From positions 2,024,633 through 2,088,632 of the forward strand of contig CM019710.1 of NCBI GenBank assembly GCA_009760885.1: a stretch of 64,000 nucleotides of DNA, in the 5' to 3' direction. The translations under genes and the position numbers were made by a program. Of this stretch, positions 43,859 to 55,787 are shown in pieces (position 1 is the first letter of the stretch; each line of letters opens with the position of its first letter). The notes under the pieces were generated by a model. The model saw nothing but the letters and a program-made list of their open reading frames with translations, had not been told where the DNA came from and ran no database searches. Origin of the DNA: Achatina immaculata. Lineage: Eukaryota > Mollusca > Gastropoda > Stylommatophora > Achatinidae.

Positions 43859-44094
43859 CTTTTATATTTTTCTTATCTCTCCCTTATTCACTATTCTCAG
43901 CACAGCAACAGCCACATGGAAACAGGTTTGTCTTACTAAATATCTATCTGTTAGTTTCTTATACATAACTTGATTTTCAGACAATATATCGCTCATTTGC
44001 AACTTTCAGCGTGGAGATTAAGAACAAAAAAACGAGATAAGAATAATTTTTTTCTTATGACATGAATCTCTTGGCATATACCTGCTGTCCTACA

Positions 44095-44582
44095 CTATCT
44101 GTATGTTTACCTGAATGATTCTGACGATTATACACTACCTGTATGTTTACCTGAATTATTCTGACGATTACACACTATGCTTACCTAAATGGTTCTGACA
44201 ATTACACACTATCTGTATGTTTATCTGAATGATTCTGACGATTACACACTATCTGTATGTTTACCTGAATGATTCTGACGATTGTACACTACCTGTATGT
44301 TTACCTGAATGATTCTGATGATTATACACTATCTGTATGTTTACCTGAAATATTCCGACGATTACACACTACCTGTATGTTTACCTGAATTATTCCAACG
44401 ATTACACACTACCTGTATGTTTACCTGAATTATTCTGACGATTACACACTACCTGTATGTTTACCTGAATGATTCTGACGATTACACACTACCTGTATGT
44501 TTACCTGAATGATTCTGACGATTACACACTACTTGTATGTCTACCTGAATGATTCTGACGATTACACACTACCTGTATGTTT
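44095..44582. repeat. 40-bp minisatellite, about 12 units
   Basis: Units contain 'gattctgacgattacacact' and 'acctgtatgtttacctgaat'. One early unit is shortened near 44170. Confidence 0.94.
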
Positions 44583-44753
44583 AAAAGACATGTATAATCT
44601 CCACATACCGGGTAACATAAATTAAAGATAAAGGATCCCGATAAATGTGCTTGTTTTTATGTTTGAACTTTGGCGATTTGGACAAAAATGTGATGCTCAG
44701 AGCAGAACACAGCATGACAAATATCAAACATACTTTTACTTTCATGCGGTCTA

Positions 44754-44788
44754 ATATATATATATATATATATATAGGGGGGGGGGGG
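44754..44788. repeat. (TA)n followed by a G run of about 12
   Basis: An AT dinucleotide run of about 11 units passes directly into an uninterrupted G tract. Confidence 0.95.
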
Positions 44789-44864
44789 AGCCTGTTGTAA
44801 TGGATTAACGCTTCTCTTTTATCTTTCAGGTTTGTGATATATGTCAGATGATAGTGACAATTTT

Positions 44865-45848
44865 CTGTTGAGTTAGGTTAGGAAGCCGGGCTTGTCATCT
44901 GTTGAGTTATGTTAGGAAGCTGGGCTTGTCATCTGTTGAGTTATGTTAGGAAGCTGGGCTTGTCATCTGTTGAGTTATGTTAGGAAGCCGGGCTTGTCAT
45001 CTTTTGAGTTATGTTAGGAAGCTGGGCTTGTTATCTGTTGAGTTAGGTTAGGAAGCTGGGCTTGTTATCTGTTGAGTTAGGTTAGGAAGCTGGGCTTGTC
45101 ATCTGTTGAGTTATGTTAGGAAGCTGGGGTTGTCATCTTTTGAGTTATGTTAGAAAGCTGGGCTTGTCATCTTTTGAGTTATGTTAGGAAGCTGGGCTTG
45201 TCATCTGTTGAGTTATGTTAGGAAGCTGGGCTTGTCATCTGTTGAGTTATGTTAGGAAGCTGGCGTTGTCATCTTTTGAGTTATGTTAGGAAGCTGGGCT
45301 TGTCATCTGTTGAGTTATGTTAGGAAGCTGGGCTTGTCTTCTGTTGAGTTATGTTAGGAAGCTGGGCTTGTCATCTGTTGAGTTATGTTAGGAAGCTGGG
45401 CTTGTCATCTGTTGAGTTATGTTAGGAAGCTGGGCTTGTCATCTGTTGAGTTATGTTAGGAAGCTGGGCTTGTCATCTTTTTAGTTATGTTGGGAAGCTG
45501 GGCTTGTCATCTGTTGAGTTATGTTAGGAAGCTGGGCTTGTCATCTGTTGAGTTATGTTAGGAAGCCGGGCTTGTCATCTTTTGAGTTATGTTAGGAAGC
45601 TGGGCTTGTTATCTGTTGAGTTATGTTAGGAAGCTGGGCTTGTTATCTGTTGAGTTATGTTAGGAAGCTGGGCTTGTTATCTGTTGAGTTATGTTAGGAA
45701 GCTGGGCTTGTCATCTGTTGAGTTATGTTAGGAAGCCGGCCTTGTTATCTGTTGAGTTATGTTAGGAAGCTGGGCTTGTCATCTGTTGAGTTATGTTAGG
45801 AAGCCGGCCTTGTTGTCTGTTGAGTTATGTTAGGAAGTTGGGCTTGTC
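44865..45848. repeat. 34-bp minisatellite, about 29 units
   Basis: Units contain 'ttgtcatctgttgagttatg' and 'ttaggaagctgggc'. Variants with 'ttatctg', 'catcttttg' and 'agccgg' are distributed in short runs, a record of local unit copying. Confidence 0.95.
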
Positions 45849-46535
45849 ACAGGCTTTTCGATTCTACCAGAAAAAAGGAAGGAAAATTCCTTCCATGAAC
45901 TCTATCTAAAGAGTCTACATTATAACATCAATATAAAAGATGTACAAATGATGTGAAAGGTTCAATGTGACTGATCCAGATGATTTTATCAGTCATTCAT
46001 TCTGAACAAACTTTGCAGTTACAAACAACATGGTCTTGCTGATGGTAGGGATTACAATACAGACCAGCTTTACGCAGAATTTGTCTGACAGGAACAAAGT
46101 TTCATGTCGTATACTTTTATGCGCCATCAATTCTTGGAAAATAATCATTTGACGTTTGCTGTAGTATATTTTGTTATCATTCATCGGTCCAAGTACATTA
46201 AATCAAGAAATGATGAATATAAGGAAGTATAAAACCATATTCTTGGCTACACCACACAGTTACACAAGAAGTTTGTTCTATTAAAAATAGAACACTATAT
46301 CCTTGGTTACACCATATAGTAATATAAGAAGTCTGTTCTACTAAAAATAGAACACCATATTCTTTGTTCTACTAAAATTAGAGCACTATATTGTTGGCTA
46401 CACCACAAAATAACATTTTTGTTATACTAACAAGAAATATCTCACGCTGACATTCAGAGAGCAGAACACAACGCAGCCTGATGCACTCAGAGACAGGAAT
46501 TTTGTAAGCTGATGCAAAACTGTTTTCCTGTCCCT
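45849..46535. other. Intergenic stretch with degenerate 'accacacagtaa' repeats
   Basis: Between 46240 and 46420 'ttggctacacca' and 'agaagtctgttctactaaaa' recur three to four times imperfectly. Otherwise nothing is recognised. Confidence 0.5.
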
Positions 46536-46708
46536 ACCTTATTGATAAGCAATCCTGTTTTAATCCACTACGGGGACCTACCTTATTGATAGGCAATCCT
46601 GTTTTAATCCACTACGGGGACCTACCGTATTGATAGGCAATCCTGTTTTAATCCACTACGGGGTCCCACCTTATTGATAGGTAATCCTGTTTAACCCACT
46701 ACGGGGTC
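46536..46708. repeat. 44-bp minisatellite, about 3.8 units
   Basis: Units contain 'ttattgataggcaatcctgt' and 'aatccactacggggacctac'. Confidence 0.93.
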
Positions 46709-47200
46709 AACTTAAAAAGGAGGCCTTCTGGGCTCTAAACGAAGTATAAACTAGGCTCTTCTCTCACTAAACCTCCAGCACTTGTACTGTAAGGCTTTCT
46801 GCGAAAATCTAAAATCCTGTAACTATCATGGACCCAGGTTTGTTATCACTGTTAATGTGTTTATATGTGGACTGTTTATCTCAACACACTGTAATCAACA
46901 TGTACCACAGCAATGACTACTTTCTTCTTTGAGTCACTTCCGTGCCTCGAACTTGTTGTCCCAGTGTCAGCCGCAGGATTCCAAGAATTGTGTACCACAA
47001 ACACCGAAGTTATATCAAGTTGTAACTTCAGCAACAACGGATCAATGATTGCTATATTTATGTGCATCCGACTCCCAGTTATGTGCAGCAGCTAGCTAAT
47101 GTGTACTACCTACAAGAGAAAATTTTCTCAACAAACGCGATGTTTTGTGACAGCAGCAAAATAATTGCTAACAACACATTCAAATAAAATTCACCCACAT
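46709..47200. other. Intergenic stretch, no feature recognised
   Basis: Short open frames on both strands near 46876-47095 have no recognisable domain. They overlap one another and are not supported. Confidence 0.45.
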
Positions 47201-47447
47201 CTAACTGTATAGAAATACCCCCCTTCCCCCAAATCTACCTGTATAGAAATACCCCCTCCCCCCAAATCTACCTGCATAGTAATACCCCCCCCCCCAATCT
47301 AGATATATAGAAATGCCCTTCCCCCCTCCAACTCTACCTGTATAGTAATAACCCTCCCCCACCCCAGATCTGTATGTACAGAAATAACCCCCCATCCCAG
47401 ATCTATATATACAGAAATACCCCCCCCCCCCCCGGGCCCAAAAAAAA

Positions 47448-47976
47448 ACTAATCATCATCATCAGGTGCCGTGCAGACTGGCGTTGGCTATTATGCTTCT
47501 CCAGAGTACACGATCCTTCATGCAGGCCATCAGCTCAGTTGGTGATCTCCTATCACACTGTCCCATCAGGCTGTTCAGTATCATTTCTCTTGGTCTTCCT
47601 CTTGATCTTCTTCTTTCTATTTTTCCTGTTGTTATAATATTTTCTTTTCTGACAAGGTTTTTTGTCTCTCCAGCTCTTCTCATACATTCTTCATTAGTTA
47701 TTTTTGCTGTTCAGGGGATTCGCAACATTCTTCTAATAAACCACATTTCTGCTGCTTCCAATGATTTTTGTGCAGACTTGCCTATTGTTCATGATTCACT
47801 TGCATATAACAAGATAGGTTCAATATAGCATTTTATGACTCGTTTTTTAACATTCATTGATAAGGATGTGTTGGCTAATATGTTTCTCATTCTCTGAAAT
47901 GCAGTCTTTGCTTGGCCTATTCTGTTCCTAATTTCTGTTCTGCATTTCCCATCTGAAGTTATTACTGCTCCAAAGG
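47448..47976 (-). mobile_element. LINE 3' fragment, (ATG)n-tailed family, in the C-tract array
   Basis: On the minus strand it begins in the thumb region ([20 protein letters not shown] and [15 protein letters not shown]) and ends with [16 protein letters not shown] and [19 protein letters not shown] before an (ATG)n tail (plus-strand 'catcatcatca' near 47453). A deletion and frameshift near 47660-47690 separates the two open pieces. It is 5' truncated at a G-rich junction. Confidence 0.88.
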
Positions 47977-47989
47977 GGGGGGGGGGGGT

Positions 47990-48046
47990 GGTATTTTTAT
48001 ACAGGTAGATGTTTAATCCCCAAACATCTACCTGTATAAAAATACC
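47990..48046. repeat. Perfect 25-bp inverted repeat (fold-back) at the LINE/array junction
   Basis: The arm 'ggtatttttatacaggtaga' plus 'tgttt' is followed by a 7-base loop 'aatcccc' and the exact reverse complement. The left arm is an inverted array unit, the right arm the first unit of the resumed array. Confidence 0.95.
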
Positions 48047-49009
48047 CACCCCCAAATCTACCTGTATAGATATAACCCCCCCCCCCCCCATCTACCTATA
48101 TAGAAATAGCCCCCCACTCATATTTACCGGTAGAGAAATAACCCTCCCCCAAATCCACCTGTATAGAAATACCCCCCCCACACGTATCTGTATAGAAATA
48201 CCCCCCCCCACACGTATCTGTATAGAAATACCCACCCCCACAGTATCTGTATAGAAATACCCCCCCACATCTACTTGTATAGAAATACCCCCCCCCACAC
48301 GTATCTGTATAGAAATACCCCCAACATCTACTTGTATAGAAATACCCCCCCACATCTACTTGTATAGAAATACCCCCCCCACATCTACTTGTATAGAAAT
48401 ACCCCCCCCCACATCTACTTGTATAGAAATACCCCCCCCACATCTACTTGTATAGAAATACCCCCCCCCACATCTACTTGTATAGAAATACCCCCCCCCA
48501 CACGTATCTGTATAGAAATACCCCCCTCACATCTACTTGTATAGAAATACCCCCCCCCCCACATCTACTTGTATAGAAATACCCCCCCCCACATCTACTT
48601 GTATAGAAATACCCCCCCCCACATCTACTTGTATAGAAATACCCCCCCCCACATCTACTTGTATAGAAATACCCCCCCCCCCACATCTACTTGTATAGAA
48701 ATACCAACCCCCACATCTACTTGTATAGAAATACCCCCCCCCACACGTATCTGTATAGAAATACCCCCCCCCCCATCTACTTGTATAGAAATACCCCCCC
48801 CCACACGTATCTGTATAGAAATACCCCCCCCACACGTATCTGTATAGAAATACCCCCCCCCCCCACATCTACTTGTATAGAAATACCACCAACCCTCCCT
48901 ATCTACGGGTGTAGAAATAAACCTCCACCTCATATCTATAAAAATACCCCAAAACCTCACATCTACCTGTACAAAAAATATCCCTCTCTACCCTCCCCCT
49001 CCACCAAAC

Positions 49010-49195
49010 ACATACATATACCTATAATAAAATAAGCTTACCCCTACATCTACTTGTAACACCCCACAAACATACACATATACCTATAATAAAATAAGCT
49101 TGCCTATACATCTACTTGTAGCAACCCCCCACAAACACACACATATACCTTTAATAAAAATAAGCTTGCCCCTACAACTTCTTGTACCCCTCCCC
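49010..49195. repeat. 67-bp minisatellite, left part
   Basis: About 2.5 units with 'tacctttaataaaaataagc' and 'acatctacttgtagcaaccc'. The array continues at 50291, after a LINE insertion, and in the duplicated blocks. Confidence 0.9.
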
Positions 49196-49199
49196 CCAC

Positions 49200-50290
49200 A
49201 ATCATCATCATCATCATGTGCCATGCCGACTGGCGTTGGCTATTATGCTTCTCCAGAGTACACGATCCTTCATGCAGGCCATCAGCTCAGTTGGTGATCT
49301 CCTCTCACACCATCCCGTCAGACTGTCCAGTATCATTTCTCTTGGTCTTCCTCTTGATCTTCTTCCTTCTATTTTTCCTGTTGTTATAATATTTTCAATG
49401 CCCCCTCTTCTCATTGCATGTCCTATGAAAGTACATTGTCTCTCTCTTATCTTTTTGACAAGGTTTTTTGTCTCTCCAGCTCTTCTCCTACATTCTTCAT
49501 TAGTTAATTTTGCTGTCCAGGGGATTCGCAACATTCTTCTAATAAACCACATTTCTGCTGCTTCCAATGATTTTTGTGCAGATTTGCCTATTGTCCATGA
49601 TTCACTTCCATATAACAAGATAGGTTCAATATAGCATTTTAGGACTCGTTTTCTAACATTCATTGATAAGGATGTGTTGGTCAATATGTTTCTCATTCTC
49701 TGAAATGCAGTCTTTGCTTGGCCTATTCTGTTCCTAATTTCTGTTCTGCATTTCCCATCTGAAGTTATTACTGCTCCAAGGTATTTGAATTTCTGCACCT
49801 GCTTTAGAACAGTTCCGTTTAATTTAATACTGCATGCTGGTGGATTCTGTTTCTTAGATATGACCATAGTCTCTGTCTTTTTGATGTTCAAAGTAAGGCC
49901 TTTCTGTTCACTTTCTTTGGCGACTTTATTCAAGAGATTTTGCAGGTCTTGTTGGTTCTCAGCTATCAGTACTGTGTCGTCAGCATACCGAAGGTTGTTA
50001 ATATTGTATCCTCCAATTTTTATGCCTGGTTCTGTGATGATTGTTCTTAGAATATTCTCGCTATACAGAGAAAAAAGGTCTGGAGATAGTACACATCCTT
50101 GTCGCACCCCTTGTTTTATAGGTTGATATTTTCCAATTCTATTTTCAACTCGAACTGCTGCTTCTTGCTGCCAGTATAGATGTTTTACAATCCTCAGGTC
50201 TTTGCCGTCTATACTGATGTCTTCAAGCATTTTAATAATTTCATTATGTTTCACCTTGTCAAATGCCTTGGTGTAATCAATGAAGCATAC
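49200..50290 (-). mobile_element. LINE reverse transcriptase, (ATG)n-tailed family, 5' truncated with intact frame
   Basis: A continuous minus-strand frame runs from the truncated junction near 50290 to a stop at 49214. Motifs: [56 protein letters not shown] with the YADD catalytic box, [63 protein letters not shown] and [19 protein letters not shown]. An (ATG)n tail (plus-strand 'catcatcatcatcatg', 49201-49216) marks the 3' end. The lack of stops suggests a young copy. It lies within the 67-bp array, and its first 430 bases were later copied in a duplication (51488-51918). Confidence 0.93.
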
Positions 50291-50690
50291 CCACAAACAC
50301 ACACATATACCTTTAATAAAAAATAAGCTTGCCTATACATCTACTTGTAGCAACCCCCCACAAACACACACATATACCTTTAATAAAAAATAAGCTTGCC
50401 TATACATCTACTTGTAGCAACCCCCCACAAACACACACATATACCTTTAATAAAAATAAGCTTGCCTATACATCTACTTGTAGCAACCCCCCACAAACAC
50501 ACACATATACCTTTAATAAAAATAAGCTTGCCTATACATCTACTTGTAGCAACCCCCCACAAACACACATATACCTCTAATAAAAATAAGCTTACCCCTA
50601 CAACTACTGTACCCCCCCCCCCAAACACACACATACGCCTCTAATAAAAAAAAGCTACCCCCCCCCACACACACCTTCTTGTACCAAAAT
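50291..50690. repeat. 67-bp minisatellite, about 5 units, with C-run variant units
   Basis: Units contain 'aaacacacacatatacctt', 'taataaaaataagcttgcc' and 'tatacatctacttgtagcaa'. The last units carry C runs of 9 or more. It shares the 'tctacttgta' word with the C-tract array and may descend from it. Confidence 0.93.
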
Positions 50691-50920
50691 TACCCTCCCT
50701 ATCCTATCACAAGCAACGACCACCATCGACCCCTGGCTGTGCTTGTAAGATGTCGTCTTCTGTGAGAGATGAAAGTAGTACAATGTGTTTGTTTAGAAGT
50801 TCGTGTTATCTACCCAAGACCAGGTCGATGATTGGTCGTTTTGGGGCGTTGGGGGTAGGTTATCGTTCCAAAGCTGACCAAGACCCTAGCCTTCAACCTC
50901 AAGATGTTCATATGCCCCAG

Positions 50921-51165
50921 CTGTTACAAGCATGCTAATGGTGTGCCTCTATGTTACAAGCATGTTAATGGTGTGCCTCTATGTTACAAGCATGTTAATG
51001 GTGTGCCTCTATGTTACAAGCATGTTAATGGTGTGCCTCTATGTTACAAGCATGTTAATGGTGTGCCTCTATGTTACAAGCATGTTAATGGTGTGCCTCT
51101 ATGTTACAAGCATGTTAATGGTGTGCCTCTATGTTACAAGCATGTTAATGGTGTGCCTCTATGGT
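50921..51165. repeat. 30-bp minisatellite, 8 units (block A)
   Basis: Units of 'gttacaagcatgttaatggt' plus 'gtgcctctat' are identical except the first. The period allows three open frames, none supported as a gene. Confidence 0.95.
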
Positions 51166-51487
51166 ATGCAGCTTTCTTGTTAGGCCTGCCCATGAAACCT
51201 ATCAAAGCTCACTCCCTATCCGATATGTTGCAAGATCTTCACCACATCATCGCCTCCTAACAGCTGAAATGTGCAGCAACAACAGCACCATAACTGTGTC
51301 GTCAGATTTTTATTTAGCTTTCTTCTTTCCCATCTCCCTGTTTATTTTCCCTGTCAGCATATTGTTGCTATTTTTAGGAAAGCATAGCTTACGCTAAGAC
51401 ACTCTGACCTGGCACGTCCTGCAGCAGAGAAGCGTCAGCTGATGTTTTGTAATATAAACTGCGCAGAACACATTTATTTTCTGAGAA

Positions 51488-51918
51488 ATGACCATAGTCT
51501 CTGTCTTTTTGATGTTCAAAGTAAGGCCTTTCTGTTCACTTTCTTTGGCGACTTTATTCAAGAGATTTTGCAGGTCTTGTTGGTTCTCAGCTATCAGTAC
51601 TGTGTCGTCAGCATACCGAAGGTTGTTAATATTGTATCCTCCAATTTTTATGCCTGGTTCTGTGATGATTGTTCTTAGAATATTCTCGCTATACAGAGAA
51701 AAAAGGTCTGGAGATAGTACACATCCTTGTCGCACCCCTTGTTTTATAGGTTGATATTTTCCAATTCTATTTTCAACTCGAACTGCTGCTTCTTGCTGCC
51801 AGTATAGATGTTTTACAATCCTCAGGTCTTTGCCGTCTATACTGATGTCTTCAAGCATTTTAATAATTTCATTATGTTTCACCTTGTCAAATGCCTTGGT
51901 GTAATCAATGAAGCATAC
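51488..51918 (-). pseudogene. LINE reverse transcriptase fragment (duplicated 5' portion)
   Basis: Identical in coding sense to the 5' portion of the element at 49200-50290, from [10 protein letters not shown] through YADD to KKTETMVIS, then cut by the duplication junction. It has no 3' end or tail, so it is a duplication product and not an insertion. Confidence 0.93.
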
Positions 51919-52305
51919 CCACAAACACACACATATACCTTTAATAAAAATAAGCTTGCCTATACATCTACTTGTAGCAACCCCCCACAAACACACACAT
52001 ATACCTTTAATAAAAATAAGCTTGCCTATACATCTACTTGTAGCAACCCCCCACAACACACACATATACCTTTAAAAAAATAAGCTTGCCTATACATCTA
52101 CTTGTAGCAACCCCCCACAAACACACACATATACCTTTAATAAAAATAAGCTTGCCTATACATCTACTTGTAGCAACCCCCCACAAACACACATATACCT
52201 CTAATAAAAATAAGCTTACCCCTACAACTACTGTACCCCCCCCCCCCAAACACACACATACGCCTCTAATAAAAAAAAGCTACCCCCCCCCACACACCTT
52301 CTTGT
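51919..52305. repeat. 67-bp minisatellite (block B)
   Basis: About five units equivalent to 50291-50690, one with an 'aaaaaaa' variant near 52076. Confidence 0.93.
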
Positions 52306-52544
52306 ACCAAAATTACCCTCCCTATCCTATCACAAGCAACGACCACCATCGACCCCTGGCTGTGCTTGTAAGATGTCGTCTTCTGTGAGAGATGAAAGTA
52401 GTACAATGTGTTTGTTTAGAAGTTCGTGTTATCTACCCAAAGACCAGGTCGATGATTGGTCGTTTTGGGGCGTTGGGGGTAGGTTATCGTTCCAAAGCTG
52501 ACCAAGACCCTAGCCTTCAACCTCAAGATGTTCATATGCCCCAG

Positions 52545-52790
52545 CTGTTACAAGCATGCTAATGGTGTGCCTCTATGTTACAAGCATGTTAATGGTGTGC
52601 CTCTATGTTACAAGCATGTTAATGGTGTGCCTCTATGTTACAAGCATGTTAATGGTGTGCCTCTATGTTACAAGCATGTTAATGGTGTGCCTCTATGTTA
52701 CAAGCATGTTAATGGTGTGCCTCTATGTTACAAGCATGTTAATGGTGTGCCTCTATGTTACAAGCATGTTAATGGTGTGCCTCTATGGTA
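52545..52790. repeat. 30-bp minisatellite, 8 units (block B)
   Basis: Same unit as the array at 50921-51165. Confidence 0.95.
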
Positions 52791-53639
52791 TGCAGCTTTC
52801 TTGTTAGGCCTGCCCATGAAACCTATCAAAGCTCACTCCCTATCCGATATGTTGCAAGATCTTCACCACATCATCGCCTCCTAACAGCTGAAATGTGCAG
52901 CAACAACAGCACCATAACTGTGTCGTCAGATTTTTATTTAGCTTTCTTCTTTCCCATCTCCCTGTTTATTTTCCCTGTCAGCATATTGTTGCTATTTTTA
53001 GGAAAGCATAGCTTACGCTAAGACACTCTGACCTGGCACGTCCTGCAGCAGAGAAGCGTCAGCTGATGTTTTGTAATATAAACTGCGCAGAACACATTTA
53101 TTTTCTGAGAAAAGCGGACCTGCGACTGTGAACAGGAGCAAGGCGTGTAAGTTGTAGTTTCACCAAACATTTTATATTACTTTCTTCATTGTCTGCGTCG
53201 TATGTATCACAATGTCGGAGAGTTGTAGTTTATAGCATTTTAAAGTCTTTCTTTTCAAGTACTAGGATATTAATGATCCATTAAAATCTCTACTGAACAT
53301 TTAACATCTCCATTACAATGTCAGCGACTACCACCAGCAGACGTCAACAGCCGCTGCCACCATTACTACTGCTGACCACTACATTACAAGAATAATAATA
53401 TCAATGACTACAATACCGCAATAAAGCTATCACTACTCCAAAGATACCACCTTACTACAACTCTTTCTGTTACTACAGTTGTTACTACTACAACTCTTTC
53501 TGTTATGGTTGTTATTACAATTCCTATTACTACCGTTGTCCTATTTGTAATACGATTACCACAGCAAGTAATGGCGAAGTCACTGCAGCAGAAAACTCTC
53601 CTGTCAGCACACACAAGAACGAAATATAAAGCTAGTATG

Positions 53640-53895
53640 TCTACCATGACTACTGTCACTGTTACTTCTACTAATACAACAATAACAATTACTACTACTG
53701 CCGTTACTACTATTAATACAAATACTACTATTACAAATACTACTACTATTACTGTTACTATTACTACTACTACTACTACTACTGATGCTGCTACTACTAC
53801 TACTACTACTACTGCTGCTGCTGCTGATGCTGCTACTACTACTACTACTACTACTACTGCTGCTGCTGCTGATGCTACTACTACTACTACTACTA
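53640..53895. repeat. Trinucleotide (ACT)n/(GCT)n expansion, block B
   Basis: 'actactactact' and 'gctgctgctgatgct' runs end abruptly at a C tract that starts the next 67-bp array. The long Thr/Ala frame across it (from 53505) is a low-complexity artefact. The segment 53110-53640 has no recognised feature. Confidence 0.93.
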
Positions 53896-54287
53896 GCAAC
53901 CCCCCCCCCCCCCCCAAACACACACATATACCTTTAATAAAAATAAGCTTGCCTATACATCTACTTGTAGCAACCCCCCCCAAACACACACATACGCCTC
54001 TAATAAAAAAAAGCTACCCCCCCCCCCCCACACACCTTCTTGTACCAAAATTACCCTCCCTATCCTATCACAAGCAACGACCACCATCGACCCCTGGCTG
54101 TGCTTGTAAGATGTCGTCTTCTGTGAGAGATGAAAGTAGTACAATGTGTTGTTTAGAAGTTCGTGTTATCTACCCAAAGACCAGGTCGATGATTGGTCGT
54201 TTTGGGGCGTTGGGGGTAGGTTATCGTTCCAAAGCTGACCAAGACCCTAGCCTTCAACCTCAAGATGTTCATATGCCCCAGCTGTTA

Positions 54288-54475
54288 CAAGCATGCTAAT
54301 GGTGTGCCTCTATGTTACAAGCATGTTAATGGTGTGCCTCTATGTTACAAGCATGTTAATGGTGTGCCTCTATGTTACAAGCATGTTAATGGTGTGCCTC
54401 TATGTTACAAGCATGTTAATGGTGTGCCTCTATGTTACAAGCATGTTAATGGTGTGCCTCTATGGTATGCAGCTT
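54288..54475. repeat. 30-bp minisatellite, 6 units (block C)
   Basis: Same unit as in blocks A and B but with two fewer copies. Confidence 0.95.
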
Positions 54476-55319
54476 TCTTGTTAGGCCTGCCCATGAAACC
54501 TATCAAAGCTCACTCCCTATCCGATATGTTGCAAGATCTTCACCACATCATCGCCTCCTAACAGCTGAAATGTGCAGCAACAACAGCACCATAACTGTGT
54601 CGTCAGATTTTTATTTAGCTTTCTTCTTTCCCATCTCCCTGTTTATTTTCCCTGTCAGCATATTGTTGCTATTTTTAGGAAAGCATAGCTTACGCTAAGA
54701 CACTCTGACCTGGCACGTCCTGCAGCAGAGAAGCGTCAGCTGATGTTTTGTAATATAAACTGCGCAGAACACATTTATTTTCTGAGAAAAGCGGACCTGC
54801 GACTGTGAACAGGAGCAAGGCGTGTAAGTTGTAGTTTCACCAAACATTTTATATTACTTTCTTCATTGTCTGCGTCGCATGTATCACAATGTCGGAGAGT
54901 TGTAGTTTATAGCATTTTAAAGTCTTTCTTTTCAAGTACTAGGATATTAATGATCCATTAAAATCTCTACTGAACATTTAACATCTCCATTACAATGTCA
55001 GCGACTACCACCAGCAGACGTCAACAGCCGCTGCCACCATTACTACTGCTGACCACTACATTACAAGAATAATAATATCAATGACTACAATACCGCAATA
55101 AAGCTATCACTACTCCAAAGATACCACCTTACTACAACTCTTTCTGTTACTACAGTTGTTACTACTACAACTCTTTCTGTTATGGTTGTTATTACAATTC
55201 CTATTACTACCGTTGTCCTGTTTGTAATACGATTACCACAGCAAGTAATGGCGAAGTCACTGCAGCAGAAAACTCTCCTGTCAGCACACACAAGAACGAA
55301 ATATAAAGCTAGTATGTCT

Positions 55320-55438
55320 ACCATGACTACTGTCACTGTTACTTCTACTAATACAACAATAACAATTACTACTACTGCCGTTACTACTATTAATACAAAT
55401 ACTACTATTACAAATACTACTACTATTACTGTTACTAT

Positions 55439-55490
<52 letters not shown>

Positions 55491-55787
55491 ACTACTACTA
55501 CTACTGTTGCGCTGCTGCTGCTGCTACTACTACTACTGCTGATGCTGCTACTACTACTACTACTACTGCTGCTCCTGCTGCTACTGCTACTGCTGCTGCT
55601 ACTACTACTGCTGCTGCTGGTGCTACTACTATTACTGTTGCGCTGCTGCTGCTACTACTACTATTATTACGCTACTACTACTACCACCCTACTACTACTG
55701 CTGCTGCTGCTACTACTACTGCTGCTGCTACTACTACTGCTACTGCTGCTGCTGTTACTACAACTACTACTAATTTTTACAAATAAG
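55320..55787. repeat. Long (ACT)n/(GCT)n trinucleotide tract
   Basis: An almost uninterrupted mix of ACT, GCT and ATT triplets about 450 bp long, roughly 200 bp longer than in block B. A plus-strand frame (poly-Thr, then poly-Leu) crosses it but carries no domain. Confidence 0.95.

Larger units (their letters stand above)
47205..48970. repeat. C-tract minisatellite, about 30-bp unit, more than 35 units, interrupted by a LINE
   Basis: Each unit is 'tctacttgtatagaaatac' followed by a run of 7 to 12 C (some units use 'cacgtatctgtatagaaata'). The minus strand therefore has a run of 7 or more G every 30 bp, a strong G-quadruplex setting. Poly-C length varies between units. A minus-strand LINE (47448-47976) divides the array, with an inverted copy of the unit at the right junction. 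Confidence 0.95.
49860..51487. repeat. Segmental duplication unit A (1628 bp)
   Basis: This block holds the LINE 5' part, the 67-bp array, a unique segment and the 30-bp array. It is followed head to tail by a near-identical copy starting at 51488, where 'ttttctgagaa' joins 'atgaccatag' abruptly. Confidence 0.93.
51488..53895. repeat. Segmental duplication unit B
   Basis: 51488-53110 repeats 49860-51482 almost exactly (offset 1628, later 1623), then continues with sequence absent from A: an AT-rich segment and a trinucleotide-repeat tail. From about 52160 on, this block was itself copied to form unit C (offset about 1738). Confidence 0.92.

Noticed and set aside
50904..51260. 118-codon frame with repeated CYKHVNGVPL
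   Set aside because: It is a 30-bp array present three times in duplicated blocks with differing unit counts. No start context or domain supports it.
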